Source: an uncultured Clostridia bacterium (GTDB lineage Bacteria > Bacillota > Clostridia > TANB77 > CAG-508). From it: 15,562 bases of DNA. The DNA lies in contig CALXAQ010000089.1 of the NCBI GenBank assembly GCA_944386335.1, positions 1-15,562 of the forward strand. Reading direction: 5' to 3'. Below are positions 1 through 8,400 of this stretch, piece after piece (within the stretch, counting starts at the first letter, position 1; the number at the start of each line of letters is the position of its first letter). The notes under the pieces were generated by a model. That model worked only from the letters and a program-made list of their open reading frames with translations, made no database searches and was not told where the DNA came from. The position numbers were made by a program, and so were the translations under genes.

Positions 1-1409
1 TTTTGAATAGTAATGTGTAGCTCATTTGGTATCATTTTAGCAAGTTTGTCTGCCTCTGCATAAGGTACATCTAACACTCTTGCTACATCACGAATTACCA
101 TTCTAGCAGACATAGTACCAAAAGTAATAATCTGAGAAACATGGTCATGTCCGTATTTCTCGCATACATAATCTATTACTTTATCTCTTTTCGCATCACT
201 AAAGTCTACGTCAAAATCATGCATACTAATTCTTTCTGGATTCAAGAAACGCTCAAATAGCAAATTGTACTTAATAGGATCAATATCTGTAATTCCTATG
301 GCATAAGCTACAATGGAACCTGCTCCAGAACCACGTCCTGGTCCTACGGCAATATCGTGTGTTTTGGCATAATGAATGTAGTCCCACACAATTAAGAAAT
401 AGTCCACATATCCCATTTTCTTAATAACAGATAATTCATAATTTTTTCTTTCTTCTAATTCTTGCGTTAAAGTTTCTCCATAACGTTTATGCATTCCCTC
501 ATTAGTTAATGTCTCTAAATAATCGTAATGGTCTTTAAATCCTGCTGGTACATCATAATTTGGCAAAATGGTATGTCCAAATTCAAATTCCACATTACAT
601 TTATCTGCAATTTTCACGGTATTTTCTATGGCTTCTGGCACATTTTCAAAGTAGTTTGCCATTTCCTCTGGAGACTTGATATATAGTTCATCTGTGTCAA
701 AACGCATTCTATCCTCATCCGATATCTTTTTGCCCGTTTGAATACATAAAAGTACTTCGTGGTTATAAGCATCTTCTCTTTTGGAATAGTGGGCATCATT
801 GGTCGCCACTAAGGGAATATTTAATTCCCTAGAAAGTTCTATCAGTTTTTGATTTACAAGAGCTTGCTCTTTTACACCATTATTTTGAATTTCTAAATAA
901 TAGTCCTCTCCAAATACATCTCTATACCAATTAGCCACTCTTCTTGCTTCTTCCATATCCTCTTTTAAAATGGCTTGGTTGACTTCTCCTGCTAAACAAG
1001 CACTACAACAAATTAAATCTTCGTGATATTGCTGCAAAATTTCTTTATCAATACGGGGTTTGTAATAAAAACCTTCTGTGTAACTTAAGGAAACCAATTT
1101 GGATAAATTTTTATATCCATTTTGATTTTTCGCAAGTAAAATTAAATGATTGTACTTGCTATCCAAATTAGGATCCTTATCTTTCCTACTCCTTGGAGCA
1201 ACATACACCTCACAACCAATAATTGGCTTAATTCCATTGGCTTTGCATGCTTTATAAAAATCAATTACACCAAACATGGCGCCATGGTCTGTAATTGCAA
1301 TTGCTTTCATTCCTAAGTCTTTTGCAATCACAGGAATATCTTTAATTCTATTAGCTCCATCCAACAAACTATATTCACTATGTATATGTAAATGCACAAA
1401 ATCTGGCAT
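1..1409 (-). CDS. dnaE: DNA polymerase III subunit alpha, N-terminal part (gene runs off the left edge)
   Basis: This is the catalytic alpha subunit of the replicative DNA polymerase III, cut by the window edge so that only the first 469 codons are present. It opens with the PHP domain signature HLHIHSEYSLLDG (residues 6-18), as in DnaE; no PolC-type exonuclease insert is seen. The polymerase core follows, with the GPGRGSGAGS block (from residue 356) and the palm aspartate cluster DFDVDF (residues 398-403) after ERFLNPERIS. The residue before this cluster is His397, where DnaE proteins usually have Pro. The ATG at 1409 has an ideal AAAGGAGG site a few bases upstream. The gene is separated from the telA-like gene by a terminator and probably has its own promoter. 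The family call is certain from sequence; which DnaE subtype it is cannot be decided here. Confidence 0.97.
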   Translation of the reverse strand, partial: MPDFVHLHIHSEYSLLDGANRIKDIPVIAKDLGMKAIAITDHGAMFGVIDFYKACKANGIKPIIGCEVYVAPRSRKDKDPNLDSKYNHLILLAKNQNGYKNLSKLVSLSYTEGFYYKPRIDKEILQQYHEDLICCSACLAGEVNQAILKEDMEEARRVANWYRDVFGEDYYLEIQNNGVKEQALVNQKLIELSRELNIPLVATNDAHYSKREDAYNHEVLLCIQTGKKISDEDRMRFDTDELYIKSPEEMANYFENVPEAIENTVKIADKCNVEFEFGHTILPNYDVPAGFKDHYDYLETLTNEGMHKRYGETLTQELEERKNYELSVIKKMGYVDYFLIVWDYIHYAKTHDIAVGPGRGSGAGSIVAYAIGITDIDPIKYNLLFERFLNPERISMHDFDVDFSDAKRDKVIDYVCEKYGHDHVSQIITFGTMSARMVIRDVARVLDVPYAEADKLAKMIPNELHITIQ

Positions 1410-1424
1410 ATTCTTTCCTCCTTT

Positions 1425-1455
1425 TTGAACTTTAGGGACGTTCCTTAAAGTTCAA
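1425..1455. repeat. Palindromic element, copy 1, in the dnaE leader
   Basis: On the plus strand TTGAACTTTAGGGA, a CGT loop, then TCCTTAAAGTTCAA form a 14-bp stem with one G-T wobble. The 27-base core (1427-1453) is identical to the core at 5462-5488, in the same orientation. On the dnaE strand the element ends directly against the ribosome binding site (about 1417-1424). No T-run follows on either strand, so it is not an ordinary terminator. It could be a small dispersed palindromic repeat or a leader hairpin affecting dnaE translation. Confidence 0.85.
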
Positions 1456-1459
1456 TAGC

Positions 1460-1488
1460 ATTATATTACATTTTAGCTCAAAAAAAAA
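1460..1488 (-). promoter_or_regulatory. Possible dnaE promoter
   Basis: On the minus strand a perfect TATAAT lies at 1460-1465. The 17-base-upstream position (1483-1488) reads TTTTTT, a poor -35 that is also the T-run of the upstream terminator. The predicted start of transcription (about 1453) would place the palindrome at the very 5' end of the dnaE mRNA. The call rests on the -10 and on the need for a promoter after the terminator. Confidence 0.4.
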
Positions 1489-1508
1489 GAGCTTTTACGC
1501 TCTTTTTT
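1483..1508 (-). terminator. Intrinsic terminator of the telA-like operon
   Basis: The arms AAAAAAGAGC and GCTCTTTTTT pair perfectly around a 6-base loop, and on the minus strand are followed by a run of T. The stem begins inside the TAA stop codon region of the TelA-like gene. The mirrored A and T runs make it potentially bidirectional, but no plus-strand gene approaches it. Confidence 0.85.
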
Positions 1509-2682
1509 ATTTCTCTTCTATAGCTTTTTCTTCTAACTTTTTATCATCTTTTATATCTAATTCTCGATTTACTTTTTTTCTAAACTCATCTAATATCTCT
1601 GTAAAGGCTTCATTTGTAGGTCTTCCTGCATCTTGTACAGATTTTAAAGATTGTATTACTTCTAATACATCATTTGTTAAAACTTTTGCTGTTTCTATGT
1701 CAATCGCACTTCCTTGAGAAATTTCTTGAACTCTTCGTATTGCTTCTTTAGAACGTTGACTTTCTGATTTTAACATTTCATTTATTTTTCCTACAAATTG
1801 ATTATGTATATCTGCTCCTTGTATTAAAGAATCATTTGCTGTTGTTATTACCATAATTCCTTTTAATTCTGGCAACAAACTAGATAAATCTTGGTCATAA
1901 TCGCTTGCAAGTTCTTCATTATGTTGTGCTAAAAGCCTTGCCATAATTGCTTTTGTAGCTGCATTTATACTTACACCTCTACAGTTATCCATCTTTCTAG
2001 CTATTTTTCTTTCAACTCCCATTCGTTGTAAACTTTGATCTATTTCTGAAAATGTTCTCTCTGCTATTCCTGATTCCTGCGTTCTTTCTTCTTGAATTCT
2101 CCTTGTAATTTCCTGTAAAGCCATAATTTGATACTGCGTAGTTCTATATTGTTCTACTGAACTGCTCGCCATTATTTCTAATTTTTCTGCATTAGTTCTT
2201 AGTTCACTTCTTATATTTTCTAATTTTTCTCGAATAACATCTATGTTGGACAATACTTTTGCTCTTCTATATCTTTCTTCTTGTATGGTTCTTTTCGCTC
2301 TATTTCTTAAACTTTTCATAGCTGTTATTGGTGATTCTTTCAATAGTTCTATAAAAGACTTTCCTTGTGTTTCACTATTTTCCTCAATGGACATCATAAG
2401 TTGAGTAAACATTTCTTCTATACTTGTATCATGTGTTTTTAATGTACCTATTAACATATCTAAATCTTCATAAATTTTTTCTGTTTCTTGCTTTCCAAAT
2501 TCATCTATACTTTGTGGATTCTGTAAATCTATTTCAGCAATATATGTATCTACTATCTCCTTCTCTTCTGGTGTTAAATCTAAATAACTTGGTATCTTCG
2601 TAGTTAATGTTGAAATTTGTGTTTTTACTTGTTCTTGTAAATTCGTCTTTAATTCCATCTTTTCATTTTCTATTTCATTCAT
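1507..2682 (-). CDS. TelA-family (toxic anion resistance-like) protein, divergent
   Basis: This 391-residue protein is predicted to be cytoplasmic and almost entirely helical, with long coiled-coil stretches and no signal peptide or membrane segment. Three regions recall TelA/YceH proteins. These are an early block ending IDEFGKQETEKI, a central LLPELKGIMVI where the family typically has an IPLWK-type motif, and a C-terminal IDIETAKVLTNDVLEVI followed by QDAGR, matching the family's DIETLK...EEGR pattern. The middle is clearly divergent. TelA proteins are linked to tellurite and other envelope or chemical stress, but the biochemical activity is not settled, so resistance should not be assumed. 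The ATG overlaps the stop of the upstream gene as ATGA, implying coupled translation. The usual partner, an XpaC-like protein, is absent; the partner here is the unrecognised 626-aa protein. Confidence 0.8.
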   Translation of the reverse strand: MNEIENEKMELKTNLQEQVKTQISTLTTKIPSYLDLTPEEKEIVDTYIAEIDLQNPQSIDEFGKQETEKIYEDLDMLIGTLKTHDTSIEEMFTQLMMSIEENSETQGKSFIELLKESPITAMKSLRNRAKRTIQEERYRRAKVLSNIDVIREKLENIRSELRTNAEKLEIMASSSVEQYRTTQYQIMALQEITRRIQEERTQESGIAERTFSEIDQSLQRMGVERKIARKMDNCRGVSINAATKAIMARLLAQHNEELASDYDQDLSSLLPELKGIMVITTANDSLIQGADIHNQFVGKINEMLKSESQRSKEAIRRVQEISQGSAIDIETAKVLTNDVLEVIQSLKSVQDAGRPTNEAFTEILDEFRKKVNRELDIKDDKKLEEKAIEEK

Positions 2683-4559
2683 TCTTTTTCCTTCCCTTCT
2701 TTTTCTTCTATTTTTTGTAATTCTTCTTTAGTTAATAGATCCACTTTTTCATAATCAATAGGTAAGTCTATTATATCTCCTAAGCAAACTGCTATTGGAA
2801 AACATTGTTCCTTTTTTCCAAAATTAGGCACACAACATGATTTTACCTTTATTCCTAATTCTTTAAAATCTCTTTGATATTTTTCCCAAAGTGGTTTTAC
2901 AGTCGTTTTAACATATATATCACTTATACTTTTTCCCCAATAATATTTCTTAGGTATTGGTGCTAAAAACTCTTGATGGTTACCTGCTCTTCCCATACAT
3001 CCTAACGGCAATATTTTTCTTGGATTACAGTATATATATGACTCCTCATATACTTTATTAATTATGAATAATATTTCTTTATATTGCTTTAATCCTAATT
3101 TTTCAGTTCTATTCTTTAACACTCTTAAATATTGCATATTATCATACAGTTCCTCATATTCATTTTTTTCCCATTTTATAAAGTCTTCAAATTCTTGCAG
3201 AAGGTCTTCTATTAATAATAAAATAATATCGATATCTGTTGTTACTATTCCTTCTTTTTTTACTTTTTCTTTTCTCTCTTGCAAGAAATCTTTTTTTGTT
3301 GTTATTTCATTTTCTTTTTCGGATCCTACTTCTACATTTCTTTGGTACAGTATTTCTTTCCATATATCTTCTACGTTTCTATTATTTTCTTCAAATTTAT
3401 AATCTAGCATAGTAAATTCAAATTTGCAGTACTTTTCTGAAAAATCTTTATTCCTCTGTTTTTGCTCTTTATCACTTTCTGGTATTTCTCCCGTCCTTTC
3501 TAGAATCATTCTTACACAAGCTTGACCTATATTTACTAATATGGGCTCACATTTAAATCCAAATCTTCTGTATAACTGTTCACATTCACTAAAGCTTATA
3601 TTTTCATCTGTGATAATATTTTCTAATATAGCAACTAATAAAGAATAATTCGCCTTATCTGCCTTTAATTGGTTATACTTTTCTTCTTTATTTCCAATTT
3701 CATTAAAATCGAAACCCTTCATATAGCCAAACTCTTCCCAATCTTTTTCTGTCGTATATGTTTCTCTTTTAAAAGGATTATTTCCTATATTACATAAATG
3801 TGCATTAAATATTTTTGCTTTTGCTAATGTCTTATAGGAATGTACATTCTCCCTTATATCCATAAGAATTAGTCTTTCTAATAGCTTGCTCTTTCTCATA
3901 ATTTCATCTATTGGTTGTTCAAATAGTTTATCCTCTTTAAAGGATGGTTCTAGATATTTTATTTTTTCCTGTAATTTTTTCTTAAAAATATCTTTTTCTA
4001 GTTCACTATCGTATTGTAACAAATTACTTTTTTTTCCACCATTTTCATATATTAATTCTTCCACCTGTTTTCTATACAAAAGGTCAAACTTTACTTTTGC
4101 AATTTCTTTTTGTACTTCCTGTAGTGTATCTTCTCCTATATAAGGAGCATACAATTTAAATAATTCTTTTATTATCTCTATTGACTTTAATTCTTTTTCT
4201 ACATGCTGAAAGTTTTGATAATTTTCTGATTGGAATATATTTTTTATGCATCTTTCCAAAATATATCTGCAATTTTTTGCTGTATGATATATGTATTGTT
4301 CCATATTTAGTTCTACTTTTGCAATTTCTTTTAGAACAATATCTTCTACTTGTTTATATTTCTCATATTCTTCCATTTCCACAATTTTGTTATACATTTG
4401 CGTATACTGTTGTTTAATTACTTGTATCGCTTTTGACTCCCCATTACATGAACCATAAAACAACATATTATATAACAAAGATAACTTATCTATTTTTTGT
4501 AGCATTACTTTATTCTTTAGTTCTATCGTATTTTTGGTTGATAGACCTATATTTTTCAT
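2679..4559 (-). CDS. Unrecognised large helical protein, partner of the TelA-like gene
   Basis: I do not recognise this protein of about 626 residues. It is Lys/Glu-rich and largely helical, lacks a signal peptide or membrane segment, and is probably cytoplasmic. The last quarter differs from the rest: it contains CNPRKILPLGCMG (residues 511-523), GNHQEF, an aromatic KKYYWGK stretch and a CC..C..C group (Cys575, 576, 586, 592), suggesting a folded C-terminal domain that could bind metal. The reading frame is open back to a TTG at 4574, but GGAG at 4569-4572 lies 9 bases before the ATG at 4559, so that ATG is the better start. It is the first gene of a two-gene unit with its own promoter and overlaps the TelA-like gene by four bases, so the two products probably act together. 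Function is unknown. Confidence 0.8.
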   Translation of the reverse strand: MKNIGLSTKNTIELKNKVMLQKIDKLSLLYNMLFYGSCNGESKAIQVIKQQYTQMYNKIVEMEEYEKYKQVEDIVLKEIAKVELNMEQYIYHTAKNCRYILERCIKNIFQSENYQNFQHVEKELKSIEIIKELFKLYAPYIGEDTLQEVQKEIAKVKFDLLYRKQVEELIYENGGKKSNLLQYDSELEKDIFKKKLQEKIKYLEPSFKEDKLFEQPIDEIMRKSKLLERLILMDIRENVHSYKTLAKAKIFNAHLCNIGNNPFKRETYTTEKDWEEFGYMKGFDFNEIGNKEEKYNQLKADKANYSLLVAILENIITDENISFSECEQLYRRFGFKCEPILVNIGQACVRMILERTGEIPESDKEQKQRNKDFSEKYCKFEFTMLDYKFEENNRNVEDIWKEILYQRNVEVGSEKENEITTKKDFLQERKEKVKKEGIVTTDIDIILLLIEDLLQEFEDFIKWEKNEYEELYDNMQYLRVLKNRTEKLGLKQYKEILFIINKVYEESYIYCNPRKILPLGCMGRAGNHQEFLAPIPKKYYWGKSISDIYVKTTVKPLWEKYQRDFKELGIKVKSCCVPNFGKKEQCFPIAVCLGDIIDLPIDYEKVDLLTKEELQKIEEKEGKEKE

Positions 4560-4600
4560 TTTTGACATCTCCAAATTATTTTTTACTCAAAATTGTAGAT

Positions 4601-4629
4601 ATTATATCATCTTTATATGTTTTTGTAAA
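4601..4629 (-). promoter_or_regulatory. Sigma-A type promoter of the 626-aa/TelA-like operon
   Basis: On the minus strand TTTACA (4624-4629), a 17-base spacer and a perfect TATAAT (4601-4606) form a near-consensus vegetative promoter. Transcription would start near 4594, about 35 bases before the chosen start codon. Confidence 0.8.
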
Positions 4630-4665
4630 TACATTATGTTTATTTTTAATAATTTCCTATTATAG

Positions 4666-4701
4666 AAAAAAGTTATGCAATTATCTCTACATAACTTTTT
4701 T
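4666..4701 (-). terminator. Intrinsic terminator after the Xre-type gene
   Basis: AAAAAAGTTATG and CATAACTTTTTT pair perfectly around a 12-base loop. On the minus strand this follows the end of the addA-rqcP-Xre run and precedes the promoter of the next operon. The symmetrical A/T tails make it formally bidirectional. Confidence 0.85.
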
Positions 4702-4762
4702 CTTTCTCCTTTTCTTCTTATGTTTTCCATTTTTCTTTTCCTTATTCATTCATAATTTTTTA

Positions 4763-5155
4763 TCATCTAGGTAAAGTCTTAAAGTAAAACCATACCCAAG
4801 CCCAAACCCATGCAACAAATAATATTACTCTGCAAAGCCAAATAGTTCCATATATGGAAAAGCCAATAAAATAACTAATCCATCTAATAATCCATTTATG
4901 AATCCCCTCTATTCCTTCCTTTAAGGTTTGTTCTTTAATATGCAATATTTTTGCACTCGGAATTTGATAAATCTCTGATAGTTTATAAATAGCATCTAAA
5001 TTTGGATATTCTAAATCTCTTTCCCATTTTTTTATATTTTTTACTTGTATAGCTGCTATTCCTATTCTATCTACTAATTCTTGTTCTGTATAACCTTTAT
5101 TCCTTCTTAAATAATATAGCCATTGACCAAAATCTAAACTTTTCTGCTTACTCAT
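4763..5155 (-). CDS. Xre-type helix-turn-helix protein with a Trp-rich membrane tail
   Basis: The first 75 or so residues of this 130-residue protein form a Cro/C1-type DNA-binding domain: FGQWLYYLRRNKGYTEQELVDRIG, then the KWERDLEYPNLDAIYKLSEIYQIP portion typical of the fold. From about residue 88 to 125 the protein turns hydrophobic and very rich in tryptophan (W88, 92, 106, 116, 118, 120, 122), with Arg109 possibly separating two membrane passes. It is therefore likely a membrane-tethered regulator or sensor. The ATG at 5155 follows an AGAGGGG site. The gene lies 36 bases after rqcP and before a strong terminator, so it is probably the last gene of the addA-rqcP unit. Target genes and signal cannot be read from the sequence. 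Confidence 0.85.
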   Translation of the reverse strand: MSKQKSLDFGQWLYYLRRNKGYTEQELVDRIGIAAIQVKNIKKWERDLEYPNLDAIYKLSEIYQIPSAKILHIKEQTLKEGIEGIHKWIIRWISYFIGFSIYGTIWLCRVILFVAWVWAWVWFYFKTLPR

Positions 5156-5191
5156 TGTTATCCCCTCTATTTTTCTTATCTATTGATAAAT

Positions 5192-5428
5192 CTATAACAA
5201 TTTAACAAGTTCTCCTACTTCTTTTCCTGTTCCTTTTGGTATTTGTATAATTTCAAATTTAGATATTTTATCACCAAATTTAATTTCCACTATGTCACCT
5301 ACTTTTACTTCATAACTTGGTTTTACCACTTTTCCATTCACAGCTATTCTACCACTATCTGCTGCCTCATTTGCAACAGTCCTTCTTTTTATAACCTTTG
5401 ATACTTTCAAAAATTTATCTAGTCTCAT
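5192..5428 (-). CDS. rqcP: S4-domain ribosome quality control protein RqcP
   Basis: This protein of 78 residues is a single S4 RNA-binding domain beginning MRLDKFLKVSKVIKRRTVANE, the hallmark of RqcP (YabO), and continuing with GRIAVNGKVVKPSYEVKVGDIVEI. In Bacillus subtilis RqcP binds stalled 50S subunits with RqcH and helps add poly-alanine tails to incomplete chains. The frame is open to a GTG at 5437, but that codon overlaps the GAGGTG ribosome binding site; the ATG at 5428 has correct spacing and matches the family start. The length is slightly shorter than the 86-residue B. subtilis protein. It follows addA with the palindromic repeat in the gap, and precedes the Xre-type gene. Confidence 0.92.
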   Translation of the reverse strand: MRLDKFLKVSKVIKRRTVANEAADSGRIAVNGKVVKPSYEVKVGDIVEIKFGDKISKFEIIQIPKGTGKEVGELVKLL

Positions 5429-5454
5429 GTTTTTCACCTCTTTTTCTTCCTTTT

Positions 5455-5495
5455 GCGATTTGAACTTTAGGGACGTTCCTTAAAGTTCAAATCGC
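5455..5495. repeat. Palindromic element, copy 2, at the addA-rqcP junction
   Basis: A 19-bp stem with a CGT loop: the plus-strand arms are GCGATTTGAACTTTAGGGA and TCCTTAAAGTTCAAATCGC, with one G-T wobble on that strand. The 27-base core (5462-5488) is identical to copy 1, while the outer 5 bp are particular to this copy. The addA stop codon (TGA, 5487-5489) and its last codons lie within one arm. No T-run follows on either strand. The element ends about 15 bases before the rqcP ribosome binding site. Confidence 0.9.
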
Positions 5496-8400
5496 AATTG
5501 CTTTTCCCAAATAAGTAGAATAAATAGCTACTTTATCTACTTTTTGATGTAACGTTTTTTCTAATGCACTACGATACAATTCTAGCTGTTCTTTATATTT
5601 TTCTTTTAACTCTTTTTCTTGTCCCTCTTCTACATAATCTGTTTTATAATCTACTAATACTACTTTTCCTTTAGCAGATATATAATATAGATCTATAATA
5701 CCTTGTACCAGAATTTTATCTTCTTTACTTGCTCCTTCATAAATCTCATTTGTTGGTAATTGTATATAAAAAGGTTGTTCTTTATGTACTTCTCTTGCTT
5801 GCTTTAGTTCTTGCCATAAATCGGATTGTAAATATTCTAGTAAAGGTTTTATTGGTATTTCTTTTCTTTCTTCCTCTGTAATAAACTCTTTTTGTACTAA
5901 TTCTTGTAATAATTCTTCTAAGTCATCTTTTGTATAATTTTTGGTTTCCTGTAAATGTTCTATACATAAATGGACTAATGTTCCTTTTTGTGCATTTGTC
6001 ATTTTTGTAATTGATTTTGCAAATGCAGGTGCAGACATTTCCTCTATCTGCTCTTGTTCTATCATTTTTCCATATTTCTTTTCTTGTAACATTTCTTTTA
6101 TCTTTGTAACAGACGTTTTCGTTGGTATTTGTACAGCTCCTATAAATGGATATCTCCAATTCCATTCTTGCTGTATTTTTTTTATACACTCTTCATCTCT
6201 TTGAATATTCTCTAATTGCTTTATTAATGCATCTTGTACTAGCGTTACTTTTTCTTGCTCTTTTTTTTCTCTTTCATATGGTATTATCTGCATTTGTATC
6301 CATTCTTTTGCTTCTTCTTTTTCTTTTAGTATTACTAGCTCTAACCAATCTAAATAAGATGTATATTTTTTTAATATACTCGGATGTACTCCTTTGCCTT
6401 TATATATAGCAAGCAATAGTTCTTTTTCTTCTAATTGTTTTTCTACTTCTTTTGCTACTCCAGTAATAATTAATTTTTCTTTTGCTCTTGTCAAGGCTAC
6501 ATATAGCACTCTCATTTCTTCTGCAATAGCCTCTTCTTTAGCTTGCAAACTAATAGCTTCTTTAGCTAAAGTATTATAGGTTATTCTTTTTTCTACATTT
6601 ATATATTTCGGTCCTATTCCTAAGGTTTCGTGAAACAAGATTGGTTCATTTAAATCTCTCATATTAAAATGTTTTGCTGTTCCACATAAAAATACTACTG
6701 GAAATTCTAATCCTTTGCTTTTATGAATGCTCATAATACGAACTACGTTCTCATTTTCTCCTATTATTTTTGCTGCCGACATATCTTTACTACTATTTTT
6801 TACCTTTTCCATAAATTGAATAAAATGAAATAATCCTTGAAAACTCGCACTCTCATATTGTTTTGCCTTTTCAAATAGCATTCGTAAGTTTGCTTGTTTT
6901 AATACTCCATTATTCAATAATCCTACGTAATGATAATATCCTGTTTCTCTATATAATTTCCATATAAATTCTTCTAAAGATTTCTCTTTTTGCTGTTTTT
7001 TCCATCTTTCTAGTTGTTCCATAAAAGCATTTATCTTTTTTCTTAATTCTTCTCTTGTAGAAATTCTAGCTTTTAGAAATGCTTCATAAAAACTACTCTT
7101 TCTATCTACTAAACGTATTTCTACTAAATCATTATCTGTAAAATTAGCAATAGCAGAACGTAATACACACACTAAAGGAATATCTTGCATAGGATTATCT
7201 AGTATTTTTAATAAAGATAACATGGTTTGTATCTCTGTAGATTCTAAATATTGTGCAGAACTATCACTAAAAACAGGTATATCTTGTTTTTCTAGTTCCT
7301 TTTCATAAATAGGTGCTTGATTAGACGTTGCTCTTAATAAAATTACAATATCTCGATATGTAATGTCTCTACTGCCTTCTTTTTTATCATATACTTGCAG
7401 ATGATTTTCCATCATTTCTTTTATTTTTTTTGCTACTAATTTTGCCTCTATTGCTGTATTCTCAATGATTTCTTCTAGTTCTTCCTCTTGATTCTCTTGT
7501 GGCATTTGTGTATCTATTATATATAATTCTGCTTTTCCTTCTACTGTTTTTTCTAATTTTTCTGGATAATTTGCTCCATAATTTAAGAATTCTTCCTCCG
7601 TATAATCCATTTCTCCCAATCGCTTGCTCATAATATTCTCAAAAATGGAATTCGTAACTTGCAAGATGTTTTTTCTACTTCTAAAATTTTTAAATAGTTG
7701 TATTTTTTCTCCTACTGCTTTTTCTGACCTTGCTTTGTACTGATTATATTTTTGCATAAATAATTCTGGTTTAGCTCCTCTAAAACGATAAATACTTTGT
7801 TTTACATCTCCCACCATAAAAATATTATGACCATTAGATACACTAGTTAAAATAAGTTCCTGCAACATATTGCTATCTTGATATTCATCAATCGCAATTT
7901 CTTCAAATTTTTGTTGCAATTTTTTAGCAACCTCTGTTTTTTGCAAACTTCCATCTTCTTGTTCTTTCCATAAAATTTGTAATGCAAAGTGTTCTATATC
8001 ATGAAAATCTATTATATTCTTTTCTCTTTTTCTTTCTGCAAAACTATTAGAAAAATCCAGAACTTCTTTTTCTAAAGCCTTTAATATTGGGTACATATCC
8101 TTTAAATCTTGACTTGCTTCCTGTGAAGAATAAATAAAATATTTCTCTATTATTTTTCCAACACTTACTTTAACTTCATCTCTTATTTTCTTTGCTTCTT
8201 GCTTATACTCTGTAGTTACTTTTTTATCTACTGGCCATTTGGCATATGTAATCTCTGAAACTTGCTGATATACCTTGTCCCACAATGGTTCTCTATTCAG
8301 AATATCTACAACACTTTTATACATAAGTATGTCTTGTTCTATTACTGTTTCATATTTTTGCATTTCTCCATACCATTTCAGTTGCTCTTCTACTGCTTTT

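Noticed and set aside
1507..2682. Reading the TelA-like gene as a chemoreceptor or phage tail-like coiled-coil protein
   Set aside because: No membrane segment or HAMP domain, and the DIET...GR pattern and early block fit TelA better.
3064..4774. Several plus-strand open frames of 78-113 codons opposite the 626-aa gene
   Set aside because: They are rich in Phe, Ser and Leu as expected from the complement of AT-rich coding DNA, lack ribosome binding sites, and lie antisense to a long supported gene.
5455..5495. Palindrome as intrinsic terminator of addA
   Set aside because: Neither strand has a T-run after the stem, and the same sequence also sits in the dnaE leader, where a terminator would block the gene.
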